A stretch of 64,000 nt of DNA from Ranitomeya variabilis (Eukaryota; Chordata; Amphibia; Anura; Dendrobatidae): NCBI RefSeq assembly GCF_051348905.1, contig NC_135232.1, positions 790,118,775 to 790,182,774 on the forward strand. The letters run 5' to 3'. Positions 63,607 to 64,000 of the stretch are shown piece by piece. The position numbers and the translations under genes are program-made. The stretch's first letter is position 1. Every line of letters begins with the position of its first letter. The notes under the pieces were generated by a model. That model was not told the DNA's origin. It was given only the letters and a program-made list of their open reading frames with translations, and made no database searches.

Positions 63607-64000
63607 TATTTTAAAGTTTGTGTGACATTCATACTTTGTCTCAGTTGTTGGAAATATGAAAAAGGAAAAAAAATGTATCAGATCTGCGCTTAATATTAAC
63701 ATTTAGAGAAAATTAGAAGCCGTATTTAGGTTTGAACTTGTCAAAGAACGTAGAAGGAGCAGATACTAAAGGCTCATTGACACAAACAATAGCATATAGG
63801 GCACAATAAATTATTGCATATTGTTTGTCTAGTGATTGGTGTTCTGTTTCCTGTTTTCAGTAGTCTCAAGTTGTTTTTTTAATTTGAACCTTTTTAAAAG
63901 TCATTTTTGTATGTGTTTACAAGATATGCAAAACGTGGACATTCTTTGGCTAAAAAGTGTCGAAATAAGTTTAAAGATGAGAACAGAGTGATATCAGCTG
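63607..64000. repeat. Partial spacer at the window end
   Basis: Ordinary spacer sequence that ends mid-unit. It carries the AGTAGTCTCAAG variant shared only with the previous spacer, so the last two units are close relatives. Confidence 0.85.

Larger units (their letters stand above)
1..64000 (+). repeat. Tandem tRNA-Arg(TCT) gene array, ~1,412-bp unit
   Basis: The whole window is a head-to-tail array in one orientation. The basic unit, measured from tRNA start to tRNA start, is 1,412 bp (for example 2823 to 4235). Length variants are 958 bp (whole tRNA deleted), 1,377 and 1,384 bp (28-bp deletion at the tRNA 3' end, with or without a further 7-bp deletion), 1,413 bp, 1,416 bp (4-bp insertion) and about 2,083 bp (unit carrying the inserted element). 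Units differ by only a few bases each, so the array is young or strongly homogenised. The first and last bases fall inside spacer, so neither array edge is seen. Tandem tDNA repeats are known in Xenopus; a single-gene tRNA-Arg unit of this form is not one I recognise. Confidence 0.97.

Noticed and set aside
1-64000. CRISPR-like or rDNA-like tandem structure
   Set aside because: The unit is 1.4 kb with a tRNA and no short repeat/spacer pattern, and no rRNA sequence is present.

Overview
The window is one continuous tandem array from a vertebrate nuclear genome, most likely an amphibian (frog). The repeating unit is about 1,412 bp, AT-rich, and carries one intron-containing tRNA-Arg gene with anticodon TCT on the + strand. 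The tRNA body (7-bp acceptor stem, box A TGGCGCAATGG, box B GGTTCGAGTCC, TCT anticodon, intron right after position 37) fits the vertebrate tRNA-Arg(UCU) family. The frog assignment is weaker: it rests on a 1.27-kb dispersed-repeat insertion that resembles anuran repeats from memory, and on the known habit of amphibians to keep tRNA genes in long tandem arrays. Both window ends lie inside spacer, so the array extends beyond both. I see no protein-coding gene.

Layout: 43 tRNA loci are present. Fourteen match the best copy exactly, and two more differ by one mild change (G57A or C11T). Fourteen carry C56T in the T-loop/box B, two of them with a second change. Two carry C61A. Five carry G46T, three of these also with G24A. 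Six have lost the 3' acceptor strand and the terminator through one 28-bp deletion. Two further units (near 1,560 and 9,578) have lost the whole tRNA through a 454-bp deletion. From 1 to about 38,200 the array is mostly 1,412-bp units. From 38,209 to 49,265 three copies of the same 1,265-1,267-bp insertion interrupt it, each with identical junctions and each replacing 594 bp of array. From 49,266 to 64,000 the array is built mainly of a three-unit block (intact, C56T, 3'-truncated).

Higher-order structure: shared rare variants show that multi-unit blocks were copied, at offsets of about 8,018, 9,849, 11,261, 3,497, 6,295 and 4,212 bp. The array therefore grew by repeated unequal exchange or segmental duplication, and damaged tRNAs were copied along with good ones. 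The commonest tRNA lesions (C56T, G24A, G57A, C11T), and many spacer differences, are CpG transitions. This suggests the array is methylated in the germline and that many copies are silent. The only gene product I can support is tRNA-Arg(UCU), made by RNA polymerase III from internal promoters, ended at a T4 run two bases past the tRNA, and needing removal of a 13-nt intron.
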